A stretch of 52,662 nucleotides of DNA from Ilumatobacteraceae bacterium (GCA_022843125.1 JALHOG010000031.1:1-52662); one strand, 5' to 3'. Shown: positions 25,895 to 33,827, counted from the first letter of the stretch. The notes: generated by a model from the letters alone, not told the origin. Program-made: numbers and translations.

Positions 25895-26566
25895 ATGAAC
25901 GACGACACGCGAGCCGATGGGCTCGCCGATGTGATCAACCTCCTGGCGGCCCCGATAGCAGGCGGGATCCGCACGGTCGAGCAGGTGAAGCGAGGCGTCG
26001 ACGAGATCTTCCGTGCCGTCGAGAACCTCAACCGCACGATGGAGAACCTGAACGAGGCAGCCACCAGGGTCAACCGTTTGATGGCCGAGATCGAGGAGCC
26101 GGTCCGGGCGTTGATCCCGCAGGTCACGCGCACGGTCAAGGCGGCTGACGAGATCACATCGCTCATCGAGGGCCCGGTACGAGCAGCGGCGCCCAACATC
26201 GAGCGGATCGTCGGCGCGCTCGGGTCCCCCGACTTCCTCGCGCTCCCGGCCCAGGTGGGTCAGCTGATGCAGCGGCTCGGCCCGCTCGCTCAGCTCGCCG
26301 AGAACGCCGGTGGCCTGTTCGGCGGGTTCCGGCTGCCGGGCATGCCGGGGATGTCCGGAGGCGGACGGCCGGCCCCGGCGCCCGCTGCGACCCCCAGCCC
26401 TGCGTCCCCGAAACCGGCCATCGAGGCGCCCGTTGCGACGACCCCGGCCGACAAGCCAGCAGCCAAGAAGACCGCCGCCAGGAAACCGGCAGCCAAGAAG
26501 CCAGCAGCCAAGAAGACTGCGGCAACAAGGACGGCTGCCAAGAAGACCGCTGCGAAGCGGCGCTGA
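25895..26566 (+). CDS. Helical protein with histone-H1-like AAKKTA tail
   Basis: 223 aa. Residues of about 8-110 are predicted to be amphipathic helix (VEQVKRGVDEIFRAVENLNRTMENLNEAATRVNRLMAEIEEPVRALIP...) without cysteines, like a phasin or coiled-coil scaffold. A Gly/Pro/Met segment (FRLPGMPGMSGGG) and a Pro/Ala linker follow. The last 45 residues repeat PAAKK/TAAKK units as in histone H1-like and mycobacterial HBHA/Hup tails, which bind DNA or polyanions. I do not recognise a named family. It lies between gcvP and the convergent gcvT, one base from the latter. Confidence 0.75.
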   Translation: MNDDTRADGLADVINLLAAPIAGGIRTVEQVKRGVDEIFRAVENLNRTMENLNEAATRVNRLMAEIEEPVRALIPQVTRTVKAADEITSLIEGPVRAAAPNIERIVGALGSPDFLALPAQVGQLMQRLGPLAQLAENAGGLFGGFRLPGMPGMSGGGRPAPAPAATPSPASPKPAIEAPVATTPADKPAAKKTAARKPAAKKPAAKKTAATRTAAKKTAAKRR

Positions 26567-26567
26567 C

Positions 26568-27626
26568 TCAACCGCTGACGAACGGCGTCGGCACGACGCG
26601 ACCGGTCAGGCGCGAACCGCGGACGTCGATCTCCACCGACGTCCCGTCGACCGCGACGGCCGGCTGCACGAACGCCAACGCGATGCCGTGGCCGAGCACC
26701 GGGGAGAAGTTGCCGGAGCTGACCGTTCCCACCTGTCGATCCCCGATCAGCACCGCCGCGTCGGCGCGAGGTGGCCGACGCCCCTCGGTGGCGATGCCCA
26801 CCAGCAGCCGAGACGGGCCGCGCTCGAGCTCGACTGCGAGCGCGTCGCGTCCTCGGAACGCCGGCTTGTCCCAACCGACGACCCAACCGAGGTTCGCCTG
26901 GAGCGGGGTGATGCCGGGTCCGAGCTCATGACCGTGCAGTGGCAGGCCGGCTTCGAGCCGCAACGTGTCGCGAGCGCCGAGGCCCGCAGGTCGGATCCCG
27001 GCGCCGGCGAGCGCCCGCCAGAGCGACGGGGCGAGGTCGACCGGAGCGGCGATCTCGAGACCCGGTTCACCCGTGTAGCCGGTGCCGGCCACGACGCACT
27101 GCACACCCATCCACGAGCAGTACGCGACCCGGAAGCGACCCACCGCCGCGGCCTCGGGCCAGAACGTGCCGACTCGTTCGCGTGCCGACGGGCCCTGGAC
27201 GGCGATGACCGCTCGGGTCGCCGTGGTGTCGATCCCGCCGATCGCGTCGACGACACGGTCGGTGTTCGACGCGTTCGGCATCACGTCGAAGACCGGATCG
27301 CCGTCGCCGGCCGGATGCCACCACACGATGATGTCGTCGACGACCGAGGCATCGCTCTCGTCGAGGAGATGCGTGTACTGCGCCCGGCCGCCGGGCGCCA
27401 CCTTGCGGAGGTCGTTGGTGAGCTGGCGTTGGAGCGAGTCGAACGCCGCGCCGCCGGTGACCCGGACGGTACCCAGGTGTGACACGTCGAACATCACCGC
27501 GTCGCGCCTGCAGGCGAGGTGCTCATCGATGGTGGAGCCGTAGTCGAGGGGCATCTCCCAGCCGCCGAACGGCACCAGCTTGGCGCCGGCGGCGCGGTGG
27601 ACGGCGTCGAGCGGCGAGGTGCGCAC
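26568..27626 (-). CDS. gcvT: Aminomethyltransferase (glycine cleavage T-protein)
   Basis: 352 aa. It transfers the one-carbon unit from aminomethyl-lipoyl GcvH to tetrahydrofolate. Clear GcvT features: FGGWEMPLDYGSTIDEHLACRRDAVMFDVSHLGTVRVTG at the N-terminus, AVQGPSARERV, GYTGEPGLEI (folate site), ARDTLRLEAGLPLHGHEL, and the C-terminal beta-barrel with VGTVSSGNFSPVLGHGIAL. GTG 27626 lies four bases after the MerR gene stop, so the two form an operon. This links a MerR-type regulator directly to T-protein expression while gcvP is under the riboswitch. Confidence 0.95.
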   Translation of the reverse strand: MRTSPLDAVHRAAGAKLVPFGGWEMPLDYGSTIDEHLACRRDAVMFDVSHLGTVRVTGGAAFDSLQRQLTNDLRKVAPGGRAQYTHLLDESDASVVDDIIVWWHPAGDGDPVFDVMPNASNTDRVVDAIGGIDTTATRAVIAVQGPSARERVGTFWPEAAAVGRFRVAYCSWMGVQCVVAGTGYTGEPGLEIAAPVDLAPSLWRALAGAGIRPAGLGARDTLRLEAGLPLHGHELGPGITPLQANLGWVVGWDKPAFRGRDALAVELERGPSRLLVGIATEGRRPPRADAAVLIGDRQVGTVSSGNFSPVLGHGIALAFVQPAVAVDGTSVEIDVRGSRLTGRVVPTPFVSG

Positions 27627-27630
27627 GGCG

Positions 27631-28071
27631 TCAGCGCGCCGTGGCGAGTGGCAGGTCGTCCCCGATGAGCGGCACCAGCTGGGCGTCGACCTCGTGCTTC
27701 ACGCCGGCAAGCGAGAGCACGTTGAGCACGCCCTGGCCACGAGCGAGCACGTCGATCAACTCGTCGCCCTCGGCGAGTACGACCGAGTTCCCGCTGATCA
27801 CGAGGTGCGCCGCAGCGATGTCGGTGTCGAGGTGCTCGCGGAGATACTCGAACACCTCGCGGACCGACTCGAGCTTGATCCCCGCGTCGAGCAGCGTCTT
27901 GATGACGCGCAGCTCGACGAGATCCTTGTAGTTGTACCGCCGGCGGCTGCCGCTGCCGGCAGCGTCGGTGAGCGACGGCCGGATGAGATCGGTGCGTGCC
28001 CAATAGTCGAGCTGCCGGTACGTGATCCCGACCACGTTGGCCGCCTGTGTGCCGCTGAACCCTTCGTCCAT
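27631..28071 (-). CDS. MerR-family regulator, Rv1830-like
   Basis: 146 aa from ATG 28071, which has the strong ribosome-binding site GGAGGAG. The N-terminal winged helix-turn-helix GFSGTQAANVVGITYRQLDYWARTDLIRPSLTDAAGSGSRRRYNYKDLVELRVIKTLLDAGI is MerR type. A helical C-terminal part without a cysteine metal site follows. By position (after the bifunctional nuclease gene) and sequence style it corresponds to the mycobacterial Rv1830 type. It probably controls its own operon with gcvT. The 205-bp gap upstream (28072-28276) contains GAACACATGTTC, an interrupted palindrome that could be its operator. Confidence 0.88.
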   Translation of the reverse strand: MDEGFSGTQAANVVGITYRQLDYWARTDLIRPSLTDAAGSGSRRRYNYKDLVELRVIKTLLDAGIKLESVREVFEYLREHLDTDIAAAHLVISGNSVVLAEGDELIDVLARGQGVLNVLSLAGVKHEVDAQLVPLIGDDLPLATAR

Positions 28072-28276
28072 CGGACTCCTCCATTCGTCGTGCCCCGCCG
28101 TGAGCGGTGCTTCCTGCCCCAACCAGGCCCCCGAACACGTCCGCGGCGAACACGGGTGTAGTTACGGGGGTGTGAGCAATCGAGCGTACGTGGGGCCGCG
28201 CGCGCCGTCAACCGAACACATGTTCACGCAGCGTGAGCAGCACGGCGGGGCCTGCCCCGGTCGTGCCGAACCGGCG

Positions 28277-28765
28277 TCAGCTCCCGAAGTCCTCCGGGTT
28301 GACGTGTTCGATGAAGTCCTTGAACTCGTCGATGATCTCCTCCGCCTCGTCTTCGGGCTCGGGGGCCGGAAGCTGTCCGACCTCATCGAGGAGGGCGTCG
28401 GACGCGAAGAGCGGCGCTCCGCACCGGACGGCGAGCGCGATCGCATCGGACGGGCGGCTGGAGACGACCTTGGGGCCGGCCGGCGTGGTGAGGTGCAGCT
28501 CGGCGTAGAAGGTGTGATCACGAACCTCGGTGACGAGCACATGATCGAGCTGGCCGCCGAGGGTCTGGAGCACGGTGACGAACAGGTCGTGGGTGAGCGG
28601 GCGAGGCGGCTGGACGCCCTCGAGCGCGTAGTGGATCGCCGACGCTTCGGCGCCACCGATGAGGATCGGCAGCAGCCGCTGCGAGCCCTGCGACTCCTGG
28701 AGCAGCACCATGGGCGTGTTCGCAGGGATCTCGACCCGCACCCCCACGAGCTCCATCGGCGTCAC
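28277..28765 (-). CDS. Bifunctional nuclease (DUF151/BFN) family protein
   Basis: 162 aa. The BFN fold is recognisable by PMVLLQESQGSQRLLPILIGGAEASAIHYALEGVQPPRPLTHDL and VVSSRPSDAIALAVRCGAPLFASDALLDEVG, followed by an acidic tail. Plant homologues degrade RNA and DNA; the bacterial role is unclear. It occupies the same slot as Rv1829 of M. tuberculosis, between two MerR genes. The GTG start at 28765 is set by the -10 box TAGTGT six bases upstream, giving it its own leaderless transcript. Confidence 0.9.
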   Translation of the reverse strand: MTPMELVGVRVEIPANTPMVLLQESQGSQRLLPILIGGAEASAIHYALEGVQPPRPLTHDLFVTVLQTLGGQLDHVLVTEVRDHTFYAELHLTTPAGPKVVSSRPSDAIALAVRCGAPLFASDALLDEVGQLPAPEPEDEAEEIIDEFKDFIEHVNPEDFGS

Positions 28766-28771
28766 GGGGTC

Positions 28772-28777
28772 ACACTA
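28772..28777 (-). promoter_or_regulatory. Leaderless -10 box TAGTGT
   Basis: On the minus strand TAGTGT, 6 nt, then GTG 28765. Confidence 0.7.
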
Positions 28778-28834
28778 CCCCTCGACGGAGATGACCGTCC
28801 TGTCGGCTGGCCCGCCGCGCTCCGCGCAACGCGA

Positions 28835-29791
28835 TCAGGCGTCGAAGTGATGCCGCAGCGCCTGGCGGGTCAGCGCGGCGCGCAGCGTCGCCCCGAGCGC
28901 GTCGAGCGTGCGCAGCTGGGTGAGCGCCTCGGCCCGTGACTCCGGGTTGCGCTGGCGGTAGCGCGGGTTGACGAGCTGCTCGTAGAGCGATGCCTCGCGC
29001 TCGGCCGCAGTGCGCCACATCCGGAGGTGGCGAGCGTCGACGCCGTTGCGAAGGAACTCGCACGCCGGCTTCGCGATCTCGACTGCGTCGTCGCCGTAGA
29101 GCGCCGGGTAGCTGCCCGGCTTCGCCGTGACGATGCCGAACTCCTCGAGTTGGCGGAGCTCGTCGTCGTGCATCCCGGTCATCGAGCACAGCTCGTTGCG
29201 GTCGAGGAGGACGCCGGGCAGCAGTTGCGCGACGGCCGGTGGCCGCTCGGGTGCCGTCGGGGCGGCCGGCACGGGGCGCTCGAACGGTTCGATCGGTGCC
29301 TCGCTGCGCTCGGGTTGCTCGCGCTCGGGCATCCCACGCGACGCAGGGTGTGAACGGATCGCTGCCCGCGGGACCTCGGCGGGTGTGTGGTCGAGCTCGG
29401 GCGGGTCGACGGCGACCGGCGCGTGCGGTTCGTCCGCCTCATCGTGTTGCCGACCGTGTTCAGTGGCGGGGTAGAGGCCCGCAGACGGGGTGAGGTCGCC
29501 GTTCGGGCGCAGGTGCTCCCCCGTCGGGTCGATCTCGCCCGAATCGAGACGGTCCTTGATGACCCGCAGCGGCAGGTAGTTCCGGCGCTGCTCGGTGAGG
29601 ATCACACGGAGCAGCTCGACATCGGGCTCGTAGAACTTGCGGTAGCCGGACGCGGTGCGCTCAGGTGAGATCAGGCCCTGGCTCTCGAGGAACCGGATCT
29701 TGGAGATGGTGATGTCGGGGAATTCCTCGAGGAGCAGGCCCAACACCTCCCCGATCGAGAGGTAGCCGGTCGCCTCGGTGACCTCAGGCAT
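28835..29791 (-). CDS. MerR-family regulator, Rv1828-like
   Basis: 318 aa. The N-terminal winged helix (YLSIGEVLGLLLEEFPDITISKIRFLESQGLISPERTASGYRKFYEPDVELLRVILTEQR) has the MerR pattern and closely matches what is known of Rv1828. A Pro/Glu/Arg-rich linker of about 80 residues leads to a C-terminal helical effector domain (LDRNELCSMTGMHDDELRQLEEFGIV...). The ATG lies inside the last codons of the garA-like gene (8-nt overlap), so it is translationally coupled in a gcvH-garA-merR operon. Confidence 0.88.
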   Translation of the reverse strand: MPEVTEATGYLSIGEVLGLLLEEFPDITISKIRFLESQGLISPERTASGYRKFYEPDVELLRVILTEQRRNYLPLRVIKDRLDSGEIDPTGEHLRPNGDLTPSAGLYPATEHGRQHDEADEPHAPVAVDPPELDHTPAEVPRAAIRSHPASRGMPEREQPERSEAPIEPFERPVPAAPTAPERPPAVAQLLPGVLLDRNELCSMTGMHDDELRQLEEFGIVTAKPGSYPALYGDDAVEIAKPACEFLRNGVDARHLRMWRTAAEREASLYEQLVNPRYRQRNPESRAEALTQLRTLDALGATLRAALTRQALRHHFDA

Positions 29792-30269
29792 CGGTCCGCT
29801 CGAAGAAGACGAGCCGGAACTTGCCGATCTGGAGCTCGTCGCCGTGGCGGAGGTGGGCGCGCTCGACGCGCTCCTGGTTGACGTAGGTGCCGTTCAACGA
29901 CCCGGAGTCGGCCACGACGTAGCCCTCGGCGGTGCGCTGGACCTCGGCGTGCCGCCGCGAGACGGTGATGTCGTCGAGCGAGATCTCGCTGTCGGGGTGG
30001 CGCCCGAGCCGGGTGATGTCGCTGTCGAGCGTGAACCGCAGACCCGCCTGCGCGCCGGCCCGGACGATCAGCACGCCACGATCCTTGGCGAGTTCGCCCA
30101 TCGGGATCACGAGGTCGTCGTCGACGCCAGGCGCGTCCTGCAGCGGATCGATCGCTGAGAGCGTGATCGTGCGGTCGTCGAGCATGTCGAGCGGTGATCC
30201 GCAGCTCGAGCAGAAGTTGCTGTCGGGCGGGTTGCGGTGTCCGCACTGGTTGCAATACGTGTAGGCCAT
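29784..30269 (-). CDS. garA: GarA-like FHA-domain protein with N-terminal zinc ribbon
   Basis: 161 aa. The C-terminal 95 residues are a GarA-type FHA domain: LGRHPDSEISLDDITVSRRHAEV and SLNGTYVN, ending EIQIGKFRLVFF-like (ELQIGKFRLVFF). In mycobacteria GarA is phosphorylated by PknB/PknG and switches 2-oxoglutarate metabolism. The N-terminus differs: instead of the ETTSVFR phospho-motif it has a zinc ribbon (Cys6, Cys9, Cys20, Cys23), then DDRTITLSAID, which may supply the phosphothreonine. It starts 6 nt after the gcvH stop with a GGAGGG ribosome-binding site. Confidence 0.9.
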   Translation of the reverse strand: MAYTYCNQCGHRNPPDSNFCSSCGSPLDMLDDRTITLSAIDPLQDAPGVDDDLVIPMGELAKDRGVLIVRAGAQAGLRFTLDSDITRLGRHPDSEISLDDITVSRRHAEVQRTAEGYVVADSGSLNGTYVNQERVERAHLRHGDELQIGKFRLVFFERTDA

Positions 30270-30275
30270 CGGCGG

Positions 30276-30659
30276 TCAGCCCTCCGTCAGGGAACGATAC
30301 GCCGAGGCGTCGAGCAACGCATCGAACTCGGCCGGGTCGGCGGCCTCGATCTCGATCAGCCAGCCCTCCCCGTACGGGTCGTCGTTGAGCAATTGTGGGT
30401 TGTCGGCGAGGGCTTCGTTGACCGCCACGACGGTGCCGGACACGGGCGCGTACATCTCCGACACCGATTTCGTGGACTCCAGCTCTCCGACCGCTTCTGC
30501 GGCGCTCACGCTCGATCCGGCGGCCGGCAGGTCGACATAGACGACATCGCCGAGCGCATCCTGCGCGAAGTCGGTGATGCCGATCCGGACGCGCACGCCG
30601 TCGACGATGCGCGCCCATTCGTGTTCCTGTGAGTAGCGGAGCTCGTCGGGAACGTTCAT
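30276..30659 (-). CDS. gcvH: Glycine cleavage system H protein
   Basis: 127 aa, the usual size. It is the lipoyl carrier shuttling the aminomethyl group between GcvP, GcvT and Lpd. RYSQEHEWARIV starts the domain, GITDFAQDALGDVVYVDLPAAGS follows, and the lipoylated lysine is Lys64 in ELESTKSVSEMYAPVSG. ATG 30659 is preferred over an in-frame ATG nine bases upstream because the -10 box TACGGT lies 7 nt before it. First gene of the gcvH-garA-merR operon. Confidence 0.96.
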   Translation of the reverse strand: MNVPDELRYSQEHEWARIVDGVRVRIGITDFAQDALGDVVYVDLPAAGSSVSAAEAVGELESTKSVSEMYAPVSGTVVAVNEALADNPQLLNDDPYGEGWLIEIEAADPAEFDALLDASAYRSLTEG

Positions 30660-30666
30660 GCGCCAC

Positions 30667-30672
30667 ACCGTA
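30667..30672 (-). promoter_or_regulatory. Leaderless -10 box TACGGT for gcvH
   Basis: TACGGT, 7 nt, then ATG 30659 on the minus strand. The upstream gap also holds ACATGTTCAC (30718-30727), a word shared with the gap before the MerR-gcvT operon. Confidence 0.7.
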
Positions 30673-30737
30673 CTGTCTGGGCAACCCCCGGGAACAACGT
30701 CTCACGACGTGCGCGCGACATGTTCACAGCACCCTGG

Positions 30738-31376
30738 TCATGACGTGACACGGCGAGCCCGACCGGTCCGGACGGCGTCGCGGATCATGGGGACGTACGC
30801 GATCGCGGTGTAGTAGCTGAGCAGCAGCCCGGGGATGCCGAAGCACCAGGCAGCGACGGTGAACGCGTCGGCGATCGGGATCGAACTGTTGCCCATGAGG
30901 AACCCGGGGACGGCGAACATCAGGAGGAATGTGGCGGTCTTGCCCCACCAGGTGACGTCGAATCGGTCCATGCCGAACAGCAGCGTCGCGGATGCGATCG
31001 TCCCACCGACGATGACCTCGCGGGCGAGCACGGCGAGGCCGAACCACAGCGGCATTGCGTCGTTGACCAGGATGGCCACGATGCCGACCATGAACAGCAG
31101 TCGATCGACCGTCGGGTCGAACTTCTTGCCGAACTCGCTGGTCTGTCCGAGCCTGCGGGCCAGGTAACCGTCGACCCAGTCGGTCGCGCCGAGCGCGCCG
31201 AGCAGCCAGGCGGCTGCCTGCCGCGACGGCAGTGCGAACAGCAGCCATACGAACACGGGCAGGCAGAGCAGCCGGGCGAGGGTGACGAGGTTGGGGATGG
31301 TCCAGAGCGAGTCGACCGTCGCGTGCTCCTCACCCCGTTCGTCGTTCGCGCCTGCGGCCTCGGCCTGATCCCCCAT
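30738..31376 (-). CDS. pgsA: CDP-alcohol phosphatidyltransferase, PgsA-like
   Basis: 212 aa from ATG 31376. The family motif D-x2-DG-x2-AR-x8-G-x3-D-x3-D is complete in DWVDGYLARRLGQTSEFGKKFDPTVD. Several hydrophobic helices follow (GIVAILVND..., LLMFAVPGFLMG, AWCFGIPGLLLSYYTAIAYV). Likely product phosphatidylglycerophosphate or a related phospholipid, made from CDP-diacylglycerol at the membrane. A pgsA paralogue occupies the same place before gcvH in M. tuberculosis. The frame is open further upstream, but the -10 box TATGCT 8 nt before ATG 31376 fixes the start. Confidence 0.9.
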   Translation of the reverse strand: MGDQAEAAGANDERGEEHATVDSLWTIPNLVTLARLLCLPVFVWLLFALPSRQAAAWLLGALGATDWVDGYLARRLGQTSEFGKKFDPTVDRLLFMVGIVAILVNDAMPLWFGLAVLAREVIVGGTIASATLLFGMDRFDVTWWGKTATFLLMFAVPGFLMGNSSIPIADAFTVAAWCFGIPGLLLSYYTAIAYVPMIRDAVRTGRARRVTS

Positions 31377-31384
31377 CGCCGGGG

Positions 31385-31394
31385 AGCATAGAGT
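31385..31394. promoter_or_regulatory. Two divergent leaderless -10 boxes overlapping by two bases
   Basis: Minus strand: TATGCT (31390-31385), 8 nt, ATG 31376 (pgsA). Plus strand: TAGAGT (31389-31394), 6 nt, GTG 31401 (HIT). The hexamers share bases 31389-31390, so only one polymerase can occupy the site at a time. Confidence 0.68.
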
Positions 31395-31400
31395 GCGCCC

Positions 31401-31832
31401 GTGGCCACCATCTTCACCCGGATCATCGAGGGCGACATCCCGGGATCGTTCGTGTGGCGCGACGAGCACTGCGTCGCGTTCATGTCGATCAACCCGATGG
31501 CACACGGTCACACGCTGGTCGTACCGATCGCCGAGATCGACCACTGGGTCGACGCCTCGCCCGAGCTCGTCGCTCACCTGTTCGCCGTCACACACCGTGT
31601 TGCCCAGGCGCAGCGCGAAGCGTTTGCACCCGAACGGGTCGGCGTGATCATCGCCGGGTACGAGGTTCCGCACACGCACATCCACGTCATCCCCACCGAC
31701 GACATGGGGCAGCTGTCGTTCGCGAATGCGCGGAGTGGCATCGATCGCGACGAGTTGGAATCCGCAGCCGACGCGCTGCGCTCGGTGCTCGGCACCGACC
31801 CGCACGGTCATCGGCGTCACGGCTCCGGTTGA
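31401..31832 (+). CDS. HIT-family nucleotide hydrolase
   Basis: 143 aa. The histidine-triad motif is HTHIHVIP near residues 94-101, preceded by IIEGDIPGSFVWRDEHCVAFMSINPMAHGHTLVVP, the usual HIT N-terminal half. These proteins hydrolyse nucleoside phosphoramidates or AMP-lysine type adducts. The C-terminal tail is His/Arg rich (HGHRRHGSG). The start is set by the TAGAGT box six bases upstream. It is divergent from pgsA through a shared promoter and followed after 27 nt by the serine hydrolase gene. Confidence 0.92.
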   Translation: MATIFTRIIEGDIPGSFVWRDEHCVAFMSINPMAHGHTLVVPIAEIDHWVDASPELVAHLFAVTHRVAQAQREAFAPERVGVIIAGYEVPHTHIHVIPTDDMGQLSFANARSGIDRDELESAADALRSVLGTDPHGHRRHGSG

Positions 31833-31847
31833 CCACCCGCCGTTCGC

Positions 31848-31853
31848 GATGCT
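31848..31853 (+). promoter_or_regulatory. Possible leaderless -10 box GATGCT
   Basis: GATGCT, 6 nt, then GTG 31860. First base G; moderate support. Confidence 0.45.
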
Positions 31854-31859
31854 GAGCGG

Positions 31860-33086
31860 GTGACGCAGACACCCACCGACCCCCGATCACTCGGCTTCGA
31901 CCCAGACCGCCTCGCCCGGATCGATCGCCACTTCGCCCGGTACGTCGACGACGGTCGGCTCCCGGGGTGGCAGGTCGTCGTCAGCCGCCACGGTCAGGTG
32001 GCGCACGCGAGCACCTACGGCATGCGCGACATCGACGCCGGTACCGAATGGTCCGACGACACCGTGGTGCGTCTGTTCTCGATGACGAAGCCGATCACGT
32101 CGGTGGCGGCGATGATGCTGTACGAGGAGGGGGCGTTCGAGCTGAAGGACCCCGTCGCTCGGTTCATCCCCGAGTTCGCCGACACCCGTGTGTACCGCAA
32201 CGGCAATTCGTTCCGGCCGATCACCGACCCTGCGATCGAGCCGATTCGCATCTGGCATCTGCTCACGCACACGGCCGGCCTGACGTACGGCTTCCACCAT
32301 CAGCACGTCACGGATGCGATCTACCGCTCCGCGGGCTTCGAGTGGGGCGCGCCAAAGGGGTACGACCTGGCCCAGTGCTGCGCGGCGTGGGCGGGGCTGC
32401 CCCTCGTCCACCAGCCCGGCGCGGAGTGGTGCTACAGCGTCGCTACCGACGTGCTCGGCCGTGTCGTCGAGGTTGCGTCGGGCATGTCGCTCGATGCGTT
32501 CTTGCGGAGCCGGATCCTGGAGCCGCTCGGCATGGACGACACGGGCTTCTACCTGACCGATGCGCTCGTGCCGCGAGCAGCGCGCCTGTACAGCCCCGAG
32601 CCGGGTACCGGTCGAGCGGTGAGGAGCCCGCTCGAGTCGACGCCGACCGAGCTGCCGAGATTCCTGTCCGGTGGCGGCGGTCTGTGGGGGACGGCGGCCG
32701 ACTACCTTCGGTTCTGCCATCTGCTGCTGGGACGCGGCGATCTCGACGGCAAGCGGTTGTTGGGCACGCGCACGGTCGACTACATGACCAGGAACCACCT
32801 CCCCGGCTGCGCGGACCTGGAGCAGTTCGGGCGGCCGCTGTTCTCCGAGACGTCGTTCGACGGCATGGGGTTCGGGCTGGGCTTCTCGGTGATGCTCGAC
32901 CCGATCGGCAACAAGGTGCTCTCGTCGCCGGGCGAGTTCGCATGGGGTGGGGCGGCGAGCACGGCGTTCTGGTGCGACCCGCACGAGCAGATCGCCGTCG
33001 TGTTCCTGACGCAGTTGCTCCCGTCGAGCACGCACCCGATCCGGTCGCAGTTGAAACAGCTCGTGTACCAGGCGCTGGTCGACTGA
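31860..33086 (+). CDS. Serine hydrolase, class C beta-lactamase/EstB fold
   Basis: 408 aa. The nucleophile motif SxxK is SMTK in VVRLFSMTKPITSVAAMMLYEEG. The YxN-like second motif is YSV in EWCYSVATDVLGRVVEVASG, and the third element GGAAST stands where KTG is found in true beta-lactamases. Esterases of the EstB group have this combination, so ester or small amide hydrolysis is more likely than antibiotic resistance. There is no signal peptide, so it is probably cytoplasmic. GTG 31860 lies 6 nt after GATGCT. Confidence 0.88.
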   Translation: MTQTPTDPRSLGFDPDRLARIDRHFARYVDDGRLPGWQVVVSRHGQVAHASTYGMRDIDAGTEWSDDTVVRLFSMTKPITSVAAMMLYEEGAFELKDPVARFIPEFADTRVYRNGNSFRPITDPAIEPIRIWHLLTHTAGLTYGFHHQHVTDAIYRSAGFEWGAPKGYDLAQCCAAWAGLPLVHQPGAEWCYSVATDVLGRVVEVASGMSLDAFLRSRILEPLGMDDTGFYLTDALVPRAARLYSPEPGTGRAVRSPLESTPTELPRFLSGGGGLWGTAADYLRFCHLLLGRGDLDGKRLLGTRTVDYMTRNHLPGCADLEQFGRPLFSETSFDGMGFGLGFSVMLDPIGNKVLSSPGEFAWGGAASTAFWCDPHEQIAVVFLTQLLPSSTHPIRSQLKQLVYQALVD

Positions 33087-33090
33087 CCGT

Positions 33091-33120
33091 CAGGTCGGGT
33101 CAGGTCGGGTCAGGTCGGCT
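33091..33120. repeat. Three tandem 10-bp units caggtcgggt
   Basis: caggtcgggt twice, then caggtcggct, in the gap between convergent genes and running into the SRAP stop codon. Confidence 0.85.
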
Positions 33121-33820
33121 CGACGAGGTGCGGGCCCTTGTTGCGGACGTTGTTGACGTCGGTCGACACGGCGTGCATCTCGAGGAGGTGCTCGGGCGCG
33201 GGCACCAGGAGCTTGGCCAATACCTCGATGTGCTGGTTGGTCGGGTCGAGCCACATCCCCCACATGGCCTTCGGCAGGATCACCGGCATGCGGTCGTGGA
33301 TGGGGGCCATCGTGTCGTTGGCGCTCGTGGTGATCACGGCGGCGCTGTGCAACCAGGGAGCGTCCGTGCCGTCGGCCCGGTCGCGCCACGCCGCCCACAG
33401 GCCCGCAACGGCGAGCGGCTCGCCGTCGACGCGGTGGATGAAGTGCGGACGCTTGAGCGGCTTGCCGGCCTTGGTCGCAGGGCCGCCGTCGAGCCCGGGA
33501 GCCCACTCGTAGAACCCGTCCATGGGGATGATGCAGCGGTGCTTCTTGAACTCCCCCTTGAACGCGGGCTTCTCGGCGATCGTCTCGGCACGGGCATTGA
33601 TCATCCGCTGTCCGACCTTGCGGTCCTTGGCCCACATGGGGACGAGACCCCAGTGGAACACCTGGAGCTCGAGTGAGCCGGTGGTGTCGGCGACGATGCC
33701 GTAGATGTCGTTGGTCGGTGCGACGTTGTAGTTCGACCCGAGCGGTTCGACGGTCGTGTCGGCGCCGAAGTACGCGGCGATCCGCTCGGGTGTCGATGCC
33801 GAGACGAAGCGACCGCACAT
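33110..33820 (-). CDS. SRAP-domain protein (HMCES/YedK family)
   Basis: 236 aa. After Met removal Cys2 of MCGRFVS becomes the N-terminal nucleophile that cross-links to abasic sites in single-stranded DNA. The other SRAP residues are present: Asn in SNYNVAPT, Glu in NARAET and His in IHDRMPVIL. It protects the genome from abasic-site breakage. The frame continues upstream, but MCGRF is invariant in the family. The -10 box TACGCT lies 7 nt before the ATG, which would make this a leaderless mRNA with Cys as second codon. Confidence 0.95.
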   Translation of the reverse strand: MCGRFVSASTPERIAAYFGADTTVEPLGSNYNVAPTNDIYGIVADTTGSLELQVFHWGLVPMWAKDRKVGQRMINARAETIAEKPAFKGEFKKHRCIIPMDGFYEWAPGLDGGPATKAGKPLKRPHFIHRVDGEPLAVAGLWAAWRDRADGTDAPWLHSAAVITTSANDTMAPIHDRMPVILPKAMWGMWLDPTNQHIEVLAKLLVPAPEHLLEMHAVSTDVNNVRNKGPHLVEPT

Positions 33821-33827
33821 GATGTCG

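Noticed and set aside
31860..33086. Antibiotic-resistance beta-lactamase
   Set aside because: SxxK is present, but there is no signal peptide and no KTG motif. The EstB-type esterase group is a better fit.
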